Below are positions 6,633 through 13,280 of a stretch of 13,280 nucleotides of DNA, piece after piece (position 1 is the stretch's first letter; each line of letters starts with the position of its first letter). The stretch comes from Lachnospiraceae bacterium (lineage in GTDB: Bacteria; Bacillota; Clostridia; Lachnospirales; Lachnospiraceae), in contig DNJM01000109.1 in the NCBI GenBank assembly GCA_003489085.1, positions 1 to 13,280 on the forward strand, written 5' to 3'. The notes below the pieces were generated by a model that ran no database searches, was not told the DNA's origin, and saw only the letters and a program-made list of their open reading frames with translations. A program made the translations under genes and the position numbers.

Positions 6633-8024
6633 TTATAATTCACAGTTATTGACTGTTCTTGGGAACGGAATTACATCACGAATATTGGACATTCCCGTCA
6701 GGTACATCACGCAGCGCTCGAAGCCCAGCCCAAAACCAGCATGTCTCGTAGAACCGTATTTCCGCAGATCCAGATAAAACTGGTATTCATCCGGATTCAG
6801 GTTCAGCTCTTTCATACGGGCTAACAGCTTGTCGTAGTCATCCTCTCTCTGGCTGCCTCCGATGATCTCTCCAATGCCCGGTACCAGACAGTCCACTGCT
6901 GCCACCGTCTTATTGTCATCGTTCAGCTTCATATAGAATGCCTTGATCTCCTTCGGATAATCCGTGACAAATACCGGACGCTTGAAGATCTCCTCTGTCA
7001 GATAGCGCTCATGCTCGGTCTGCAGATCACATCCCCAGGATACTTTATAAGCAAATTTGTCATTATTTTTAGACAGAAGCTCAATTGCCTCCGTATAAGT
7101 CACTCTGGCAAATTCCGAATTGACAACGTGATTCAGACGATCCAGAAGCCCCTTATCCACAAAGGAATTAAAGAACTTCATTTCCTCCGGTGCATGCTCC
7201 ATCACATAACGGATAATGTACTTCAGCATACTCTCTGCCAGCACCATATCATCCTCCAGGTCTGCAAATGCGATCTCCGGTTCGATCATCCAGAATTCCG
7301 CCGCATGACGGGTGGTGTTGGAATTCTCCGCGCGGAAGGTCGGTCCGAAGGTATAAATGTTGCGGAACGCCTGTGCGTAGGTTTCCCCATTTAACTGACC
7401 GCTTACGGTCAGGCTTGTTTTCTTATTAAAAAAGTCCTGGGAAAAATCGATGCTGCCATCTTTCTTTTTCGGAATGTTCTCCAGGTCCAGAGTCGTCACC
7501 TGGAACATTTCTCCGGCTCCCTCACAGTCACTTCCTGTGATCAGCGGCGTATGCACATAAACGAAATCCCTCTCCTGGAAGAATTTATGAATCGCATATG
7601 CACACAGGGAACGAACCCGGAACACAGCCTGAAACGTATTGGTCCGCGGACGCAGATGAGAAATTGTCCGCAAATATTCGAAACTATGACGTTTCTTCTG
7701 AAGAGGATAGTCCGGTGCGGATTCTCCTTCTACCAGAACCTCATCTGCCTGAATCTCAAATGGCTGCTTCGCCTGCGGCGTTGCCACAAGCGTTCCTTTT
7801 ACCAGAATCGCCGCACCTACATTTAATTTAGAAATCTCAGCAAAGTTCTCCATCTTGTCATGATATACAATCTGAAGCGGCTCAAAAAATGTTCCGTCGT
7901 TGACTACAATAAAGCCAAATGTCTTGGAATCACGGATACTTCTGACCCACCCGCCGATCCGGATCTCTTTGTCGAGATATTCTTCTTTGTTTCTATATAG
8001 TTCTCTTATCGTTACTAATTCCAT
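6633..8024 (-). CDS. asnS: Asparaginyl-tRNA synthetase
   Basis: This cytoplasmic enzyme charges tRNA-Asn with asparagine using ATP. The protein is 463 residues from the ATG at 8024, the usual bacterial length. The N-terminal OB-fold anticodon-binding domain covers about 1-105. The class II catalytic core has motif 1 around 150-160 (FVYVHTP), motif 2 beginning FRAE at 230-233 and running to about 249, and motif 3 at about 430-439 with the GFGLGFER arginine at R437. It ends FPRT...NCEL, typical of AsnRS. The open frame extends 17 codons further upstream to 8075, but AGGAGG sits ten bases before the ATG at 8024 and the family starts there. A separate promoter lies in the gap upstream. Its presence suggests direct Asn-tRNA charging instead of only the transamidation route. 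Confidence 0.97.
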   Translation of the reverse strand: MELVTIRELYRNKEEYLDKEIRIGGWVRSIRDSKTFGFIVVNDGTFFEPLQIVYHDKMENFAEISKLNVGAAILVKGTLVATPQAKQPFEIQADEVLVEGESAPDYPLQKKRHSFEYLRTISHLRPRTNTFQAVFRVRSLCAYAIHKFFQERDFVYVHTPLITGSDCEGAGEMFQVTTLDLENIPKKKDGSIDFSQDFFNKKTSLTVSGQLNGETYAQAFRNIYTFGPTFRAENSNTTRHAAEFWMIEPEIAFADLEDDMVLAESMLKYIIRYVMEHAPEEMKFFNSFVDKGLLDRLNHVVNSEFARVTYTEAIELLSKNNDKFAYKVSWGCDLQTEHERYLTEEIFKRPVFVTDYPKEIKAFYMKLNDDNKTVAAVDCLVPGIGEIIGGSQREDDYDKLLARMKELNLNPDEYQFYLDLRKYGSTRHAGFGLGFERCVMYLTGMSNIRDVIPFPRTVNNCEL

Positions 8025-8034
8025 TATGATTGAA

Positions 8035-8040
8035 CCTCCT
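8035..8040 (-). promoter_or_regulatory. Ribosome binding site of asnS
   Basis: AGGAGG on the minus strand, ten bases before the ATG at 8024. It decides against the longer open frame starting at 8075. Confidence 0.75.
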
Positions 8041-8073
8041 GCTAATTTATGGGATGTGGGAACAATTACTGAC

Positions 8074-8082
8074 ATTATAGCA
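8074..8082 (-). promoter_or_regulatory. Extended -10 promoter of asnS
   Basis: The minus strand reads TGCTATAAT, a perfect TATAAT hexamer with the TGn extension. The sequence 17 bases upstream is a poor -35, which fits an extended -10 promoter. Transcription would start near 8066, giving a leader of about 42 bases, too short for a T-box riboswitch. The site lies after the stop of the reductase gene, so asnS can be expressed independently of it. Confidence 0.6.
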
Positions 8083-8115
8083 TATCTGTCTGACTTGCTC
8101 TACCCCTGATTTTAT

Positions 8116-11028
8116 TTATTCCGGATTTCTGGGTTCCGGATTCTCAGCCTTTTTTACTTCTGCCCATATGGTATGCTGCGGATTTCCCTTGGCCAGCGGC
8201 GTCGGCTGCAGCGTCGTCAGGACATTGATACTGCCTTTCCGGTCCACTCCTTCTTCATCCGGACAGTACCACGCTCCCTGGCTCATAGCCAGCACGCCGG
8301 ATGTGATACGTTCCGTCAGCTTTACAGCTGCTTCCGTTTTCCCATATCTATTTTCCAGACGGATACGCCCGCCCTCTCCGACGCCGAGCCGTTTTGCATC
8401 CTCCGGATGCATCCATACGGCCTGCGGCTCCTTGCTCTGGAGCACCCGATTGTTATCGTGACAGGAATGGGTACGTACCTTCGTATGCCAGCCGACCAGA
8501 GGAAATCGGTCTGTGCCTGCTTCGGATACTTCCGAAGCCTTCCCCCACGGATGGTACTTCGGAATCGGTGCAATTGTCTTCTCCTCATACAGGTGATAGA
8601 TATATGGACTGAATAGTTCTATTTTCCCGCTGTAAGTGGGGAATGGGTGCTGCTTTGGATCTTCTATCTGCTCCCGGAATGCGATGACCGGATCACGCTT
8701 CGGATATCGTGCTATCCCCTGCTGCCTTAATTCCTCGTAGGACAGCATTTCGGCAAAAGGTTTCTCTCCGGAAGAAACCTCCCGGTTTCTCAGCTCCTCA
8801 TACAATGTCCGGCACCATGCTTCAGCCGTCTCATGTCCTTCCGAAAAGGCTTCCTCCAGTCCCTCATGCACCGCCAGATCCCGGATCCAGTCATACTCAT
8901 ACCGGGATTCGAAAAGCGGTTCCACATATTTTTGATTATAGAGCAGAAAATCCCCTTCCTGCCAGGCCCGGGTAAGATTCTCCGTCTCAAAGCAGGAGGC
9001 GCCCGGAAGCACCAGATCCGCATACATGGCTCCCGGTGTCATAAACAGATCGGAACAAATGATGCATTCACACATACTCTCATCTTCCAGGATCTGCTTT
9101 GTTGCATTAATATCTCCATGCTGATTCAGAAGCGTATCGCCCGCCAGACACCAGATCATTTTAATATTGCTTTGTAGTTGATCCACTCCCAGAAGACCAT
9201 CTTCCACCGGCCGCATCCGGATTCCCTCGCAGACTGCCTTTGTCCAGAGATAACATGGAATCCGGCCGGGATATGGATTCTCCCCTCTGGGAAATGCAGC
9301 GTGCGGATACTGCACTACCGCATCCTCCGCACCGCACCGGCCGCCGGAAATTCCGATATAGCCGCAGAGACAGGACAGGGCCGCAATCATCCGTGCCGTC
9401 TGCTCTCCGTTCTCCTGCCGCTGAGGGCCGCAGCCCTGCAGTATTGCAGCGGGCTTAGCCTCTGCGTAGGCCCTTGCCAGCTCTATCGTCTTCGCCGCCG
9501 GTACCCCGGTAATCTGCTCTGCCCAGTCAGGGGTCTTCGGAGTCCCATCCCGGACGCCCAGTATATAGTCTTCAAAAGTCTCCTGCTCCCGGTACGCTTC
9601 CGGCATTGTCTCCCGATCGAAGCCCATGCAGCACCTGTGCAGAAACTCCGTATTCTGCCTTTTCTCTGAAAGAATCACATATGCCATCGCTGCCGCCATA
9701 GCCCCGTCTGTACCCGGCCGTATCGGAACCCACTCTCCCGCATAGGCCGCCGTATCAGAGCATCTTGGATCAATGACAACAATCCGAATCCCTTTTTTCT
9801 TCGCTTTTACCAGCATTTTCCGCATCATCGGCCCGAATCCGGTTTCCAGTGGATTATGTCCCCATACCAGGATCAGATTCGCATTGACCACATCCTCAAT
9901 GGAATTTCCCGTCTTTCTGGTTCCGTACATCAACTCGGTAATATAGCTGATGCAGGCGGCACTGTAATCATTATAAAAATCCAGATAACCGCCGTCCAGG
10001 CTTAGAAACCTCCGGATCACCGCATCCGGCCGTACCTCAGAAACCACACCGGTAGAATAGGCCACATAGCGCGACCACGGGCCATAGGTTTCCTTGATTC
10101 GCCTGTTCTCCTTCTGTATCCACGCAATCGCTTCCTCCCAGGAGATTCTCCGGAATTCTCCGCTTCCTCTCTTTCCGACCCGCAGAAGCGGATAGCGGAG
10201 GCGGTCCGCCGTCAAAAAGGTATGTGCCCCATGCATTCCCCGGATACAGGTTGTCAGGCGTTCCTCCTGCGGTTCCTCTGTCCTGGCAGATTCTGCTTTC
10301 AGAATACAGCCATCCACCGCTGTAACTTCCCGCAGACAGGAGCTGCCGCAGTTATTCCAGCAGCCGCCGCCGCGCTTTTTCACCCGTACTGTCTCTTTTG
10401 CCGGAATCGCGGATACACCAAGCTCGCGAAGCTCAGGGTGCTTACTATAGAATCTGCACAGCGCCTCCGGCAGCTGCTGTCTGGAAATACACCATGATGT
10501 GCCTCGCTTCGCAGGCTCCTTCAGCGCCTTTTTTCCTTCCCATATCTTTTCCAGCAGCCTCTGTATTTCTCCTGCAAAATAGGGATAACGCTTCCCCAAT
10601 TCCTCTCTCAGCTGCTCTGCAAACCACTCCAGATGCTGCTCCAGAAAATGAAGAATGTTCCCCTCTAAGGCCTGTTCCCTCGTTTCTTCCAGCAGAAAAA
10701 GAAGGAACGTAAGATGCAGGCATTCTATTCCAAAATAATCCTGTGGTTCATTTCCTTCACGGCTCTCCCACTCGATTCCGCTCTCCCGATATGTCTCAAT
10801 TACCCGCAGCGTATATTGATCCAACAGCGTCCCTGTCCGGTTCCGATAGCAGGATTCCCAAAGAGCAGGCAGGTACTGCCCCGCCCGCTCAATCAATTTT
10901 CTGTACTCCTTTAAAAACTCCACGGGATGCGTTCCGACTTCCAGATCCGCCAGGAACAGTACCGCCATATGGCCGGCGCACTCTTCCAGCGCCGCAAGTG
11001 CTTCCCTTGTTCCCCTCTGTTCTCTCAA
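8116..11028 (-). CDS. DmsA-like molybdopterin oxidoreductase with an N-terminal TorD-type chaperone domain
   Basis: This 970-residue protein joins two parts. Residues 1-170 are helical and carry the TorD/DmsD signature: EPQDYFGIE at 94-102 followed by a helix and FLEQHLEWFAEQL at 128-140. Residues about 216-960 match E. coli DmsA closely: C223-x3-C227-x3-C231-x29-C261 for a [4Fe-4S] cluster, the NDYSAAC segment with S356 as probable molybdenum ligand, the bis-MGD-binding regions (IRPGTD at 436-441, GPQRQENGE near 534-542), and a C-terminal cofactor domain ending NVLTT...PLAKGNP. All key residues appear present, so it is probably active, reducing an S- or N-oxide. The start is TTG with AAAGGAG seven bases upstream. 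There is no Tat signal, so it should be cytoplasmic. No B or C subunit gene is in the window. The upstream C39-like gene ends 38 bases before, without a visible terminator. The true substrate and electron donor are unknown. Confidence 0.88.
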   Translation of the reverse strand: MREQRGTREALAALEECAGHMAVLFLADLEVGTHPVEFLKEYRKLIERAGQYLPALWESCYRNRTGTLLDQYTLRVIETYRESGIEWESREGNEPQDYFGIECLHLTFLLFLLEETREQALEGNILHFLEQHLEWFAEQLREELGKRYPYFAGEIQRLLEKIWEGKKALKEPAKRGTSWCISRQQLPEALCRFYSKHPELRELGVSAIPAKETVRVKKRGGGCWNNCGSSCLREVTAVDGCILKAESARTEEPQEERLTTCIRGMHGAHTFLTADRLRYPLLRVGKRGSGEFRRISWEEAIAWIQKENRRIKETYGPWSRYVAYSTGVVSEVRPDAVIRRFLSLDGGYLDFYNDYSAACISYITELMYGTRKTGNSIEDVVNANLILVWGHNPLETGFGPMMRKMLVKAKKKGIRIVVIDPRCSDTAAYAGEWVPIRPGTDGAMAAAMAYVILSEKRQNTEFLHRCCMGFDRETMPEAYREQETFEDYILGVRDGTPKTPDWAEQITGVPAAKTIELARAYAEAKPAAILQGCGPQRQENGEQTARMIAALSCLCGYIGISGGRCGAEDAVVQYPHAAFPRGENPYPGRIPCYLWTKAVCEGIRMRPVEDGLLGVDQLQSNIKMIWCLAGDTLLNQHGDINATKQILEDESMCECIICSDLFMTPGAMYADLVLPGASCFETENLTRAWQEGDFLLYNQKYVEPLFESRYEYDWIRDLAVHEGLEEAFSEGHETAEAWCRTLYEELRNREVSSGEKPFAEMLSYEELRQQGIARYPKRDPVIAFREQIEDPKQHPFPTYSGKIELFSPYIYHLYEEKTIAPIPKYHPWGKASEVSEAGTDRFPLVGWHTKVRTHSCHDNNRVLQSKEPQAVWMHPEDAKRLGVGEGGRIRLENRYGKTEAAVKLTERITSGVLAMSQGAWYCPDEEGVDRKGSINVLTTLQPTPLAKGNPQHTIWAEVKKAENPEPRNPE

Positions 11029-11035
11029 TTTCGTT

Positions 11036-11042
11036 CTCCTTT
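11036..11042 (-). promoter_or_regulatory. Ribosome binding site deciding the TTG start of the reductase
   Basis: AAAGGAG on the minus strand, seven bases before the TTG at 11028. The spacing is ideal, and it shows that the TorD-like region is translated as the native N-terminus and not as a read-through artefact. Confidence 0.65.
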
Positions 11043-11066
11043 ATTCTGATACCGGTCTGTTACTAT

Positions 11067-13280
11067 CTACTTCACATAGCCAATAAAGGTATGTCCGCTT
11101 CCGGCTGTCCTCTGTTCCATCGTCTCGATCGGCACTGCCGTTACAGAACCATCTGCCGGATTCAGGCAGGTCACTGTTGTCCGATCATAGCCGGTCATCA
11201 GCACTGCATTGCCCTCTCCAAGCACCGCAATCACCGGAGTACCTTTTCCGATAATATAGAAGATCTGCTCCACCGTACAGCCGGACAGATCCAGTCCTTC
11301 CCCTCCGGTTACCTGACCGAGCACAGCCGCCGCCGAGCTTTTTTTCAACAATTCCTCCGTCGCATGAACCGGAGTTCCTTCCCGTTCAGCCAGGATCCGG
11401 ATACTTGCTGCCAGTGTGGATTCATTTTCTTCTACAATGCCGCCGCTTAGTCCCTCTGTCATATACTGCAGATCCCGGTTCCCGGTTTCCCAGATACATT
11501 GCTGCCTTGCATTCACAACAACGCCGGAAACCTCATCCGCCTTCTGTACAGCGTATCCTGCCTTATCATATACCCCCAGCATCTCACCCAGGCCGTAAAC
11601 ATAATACTTTCCTTCGCTCATACCTGCATCCAGCGAAATCGTAACCGGGTTCTCAAATAATACCTGCTTCGGCTGCAGAAGCTTCGGGCTTTCATCCTCG
11701 ATTCCATCCTCGAAGGTCAGACGCATCTCCTTAAGCTTCAGAGTGGAATTGTAGGATTCCAGCATCACATTGCTTGGTTCTGTTTCCTGATTATTTGTAA
11801 TATAGTCTGCTGCCGCCCCTGTATAAATACTGTCACTTCGTGTTACCCGATTGACGGTAATCATATTGTCCTCTACAAATACATCGGTCACATACATTCC
11901 CTCAGCCTGATAGGTCTTCTCCGTTTCTTTACCGTTTCTGCGAATATCCAGCTTATACATCGGAAGAATCGTTTCTCCTGAGACTGTCCTTCCTGCGTCC
12001 TCTTTACGCGCCGTACCGCAGATAAAGTCCTCGTAAATAAATCCCAGCGGGTGTACCGTTTCTCCTTCTCCGGCCGTTACTGTATAGTTCTTCCCGTTTT
12101 TCAGATTCATGACCCGGATTTCCGTAGCCTCATCCAGGGAACCGTTGGTCTGATACGCGATCATACAGCCATCCTCTGATGCCACATACTGTCCCTCTGT
12201 CAAGCCGGCCACCAGGACTTCCTGCTTATCCTCCGCCAGCCGGATCTGGTACAACGCACCTTCGATCATGACATATAAGGTATTTTTCTCATGATTATAG
12301 TAAATAAACCTCCCCAGTTCATTTTCTGCAATCGCAAAAGACTGCCGGCTCGGTATAAATGCCTTTTCTTCTACAGAATTTGCCTCTATGTTATAATAAT
12401 AGATTGCCGCGCCAACCTTTCCTTCATGGTTTCCCCGGTTCATATAGCCATACACTGCAAATGTTGTACTGCCATTTTCGTCCATGGAAATGATCTTAAT
12501 CTTGTGTTGATCATAGGAATTGCGGATATCCTTATTCTCTTCACTCTTAAAGCTGAATACCAGTGAAAGCTCATCCTCGTCCGGATTGTAATTCCACAGC
12601 TCACGCTCCTGCACAAAGGATACGATCCGGCCATTTTCATTGACTACATAAGAAAGCTCCTCCGGGGCAACCCCCAGATCAATCCCGTTATCTGCAATCA
12701 CCGTTCTGGTATGGTCAAAGATCTGATTCATCGTCCGATCATAATCCAGCAGATAGAGCTGATCCTTGTAATCCCGAATCTTGAAGTACTCCTTCACATG
12801 GTAGATCTCTTTTTCCCCCTGCTCGTCCACCCAGGCTGCCTGGTAAGTCAGCTGTAAGGAAGTATACATCTCGTTACTCTCTTTGATGCTGTAATCAATC
12901 TCGCCTTCCACTTCCGGGGTCATATCGCCCCACAATACCTGTGTATAGTTACTGTGAATCGTAACATGCTGCAGGGTATTTTTATCTGATGCGCTGTCTG
13001 TCTCCAGCAGAGAAGAAATGGAATTCCCCACTGCCTTTGTGATCGCATCTGTATGGAACTGCGCTGCAAAATCCATGCACTCCTTTATATGGTATTCATA
13101 GGCCGGCGCAACGCGGGTATAATAATACACGACTTCCTGCTGCTCCGGATAAAGCTCCAGCTGCAGTACAGCTTCTTTTGTCCCATTCAGCACTTCACCA
13201 AGAGAAAGCTGAATCTGCTCTCCGTTCAGTTTCTGCTTTTCCCCTTTTTGCAGACAGGTCTTTCCGTCCAATGTGTAAAT
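11067..13280 (-). CDS. Large protein with beta-rich repeats and a C39-like pseudo-peptidase domain (5' end outside window)
   Basis: The frame stays open to the edge at 13280. The apparent start at 13271 is a TTG with no ribosome binding site in view, so the true N-terminus lies outside; numbering here is from that TTG. Residues 1-190 are mixed. Residues about 200-600 are short beta-strand stretches with recurring aromatic and Gly turns (for example YYYNIE, FIYYNHEKNTLYVMI), suggesting a propeller-like fold. Residues about 605-734 resemble a C39/C39_2 papain-like domain: IFYIIGKGTPVIAVLG at 670-685, then GNAVLMTGYD and LNPADG, ending IGYVK. The catalytic His and Asp positions are N688 and N704, and the Cys position seems to be in NEST, so a non-catalytic domain is likely. 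No membrane segment is seen in this part. I do not recognise a named gene. It precedes the reductase by 38 bases and may be co-transcribed. Confidence 0.7.
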   Translation of the reverse strand: MYTLDGKTCLQKGEKQKLNGEQIQLSLGEVLNGTKEAVLQLELYPEQQEVVYYYTRVAPAYEYHIKECMDFAAQFHTDAITKAVGNSISSLLETDSASDKNTLQHVTIHSNYTQVLWGDMTPEVEGEIDYSIKESNEMYTSLQLTYQAAWVDEQGEKEIYHVKEYFKIRDYKDQLYLLDYDRTMNQIFDHTRTVIADNGIDLGVAPEELSYVVNENGRIVSFVQERELWNYNPDEDELSLVFSFKSEENKDIRNSYDQHKIKIISMDENGSTTFAVYGYMNRGNHEGKVGAAIYYYNIEANSVEEKAFIPSRQSFAIAENELGRFIYYNHEKNTLYVMIEGALYQIRLAEDKQEVLVAGLTEGQYVASEDGCMIAYQTNGSLDEATEIRVMNLKNGKNYTVTAGEGETVHPLGFIYEDFICGTARKEDAGRTVSGETILPMYKLDIRRNGKETEKTYQAEGMYVTDVFVEDNMITVNRVTRSDSIYTGAAADYITNNQETEPSNVMLESYNSTLKLKEMRLTFEDGIEDESPKLLQPKQVLFENPVTISLDAGMSEGKYYVYGLGEMLGVYDKAGYAVQKADEVSGVVVNARQQCIWETGNRDLQYMTEGLSGGIVEENESTLAASIRILAEREGTPVHATEELLKKSSAAAVLGQVTGGEGLDLSGCTVEQIFYIIGKGTPVIAVLGEGNAVLMTGYDRTTVTCLNPADGSVTAVPIETMEQRTAGSGHTFIGYVK

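Noticed and set aside
8025..8075. A longer asnS start 17 codons upstream
   Set aside because: The extra residues are not AsnRS-like, they overlap the -10 region, and AGGAGG points to the ATG at 8024.
8025..8115. A T-box riboswitch upstream of asnS
   Set aside because: The gap is only about 90 bases and the leader after the predicted start is about 42 bases, with no T-box consensus or antiterminator pair.
8112..8145. Two TCCGGA copies at the end of the reductase gene as a terminator
   Set aside because: They can pair for only six bases and no U-tract follows on the minus strand.
10743..11450. A 235-codon plus-strand frame opposite the reductase start and the C39-like gene end
   Set aside because: It crosses two well-supported genes on the other strand, is Pro/Arg/Ser-rich and has no recognisable domain.

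Overview
The window looks like a piece of a Clostridia chromosome, most likely Lachnospiraceae. This is an inference from the VanR/VanS-type two-component pair, the ATC-hydrolase gene, strong AGGAGG-type ribosome binding sites, TTG starts and moderate GC. Every supportable gene is on the minus strand, so transcription runs from the high-coordinate end toward position 1. Intergenic gaps are all under 100 bases. I see no IS element, phage gene, CRISPR array, tRNA or rRNA.

In transcription order: (1) 13280-11067, a large protein cut by the window edge, with a beta-rich middle and a C-terminal C39-peptidase-like domain that appears to have lost its catalytic residues. (2) 11028-8116, a DMSO-reductase-family (DmsA-like) molybdopterin enzyme whose N-terminal ~170 residues look like its own TorD-type maturation chaperone. 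It starts at TTG and has no Tat signal. (3) An extended -10 promoter, then asnS (8024-6633). (4) A strong hairpin at 6587-6622 without a clear U-tract.

(5) From 6545 down to 14 lies a tight run of six genes: a VanR-like regulator, a VanS-like kinase (TTG start, 11-base overlap), an SbcD/YhaO-type nuclease, a short SbcC/YhaN-type ATPase with a membrane hairpin, an M20 amidohydrolase and an ATC-hydrolase-family protein. Spacings are 11-base overlap, 137-base overlap, 5-base gap, 40-base gap and, depending on the start chosen, a 1-base overlap or 17-base gap. One operon under the sensor pair is plausible. The kinase and nuclease overlap is odd: removing one base from a GGGG run in the kinase gene would restore a stop exactly where VanS-type kinases normally end.

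The items most worth a second look are the TorD-DmsA fusion without visible B or C subunits, the compact membrane-anchored Rad50-like ATPase with its nuclease, the apparent loss of the kinase stop, the M20 plus ATC-hydrolase pair, and the C39-like pseudoenzyme. No van resistance genes are present, so the VanRS-like pair is not evidence of glycopeptide resistance. No sequence search was run; all family calls are from motifs and remembered family sequences.
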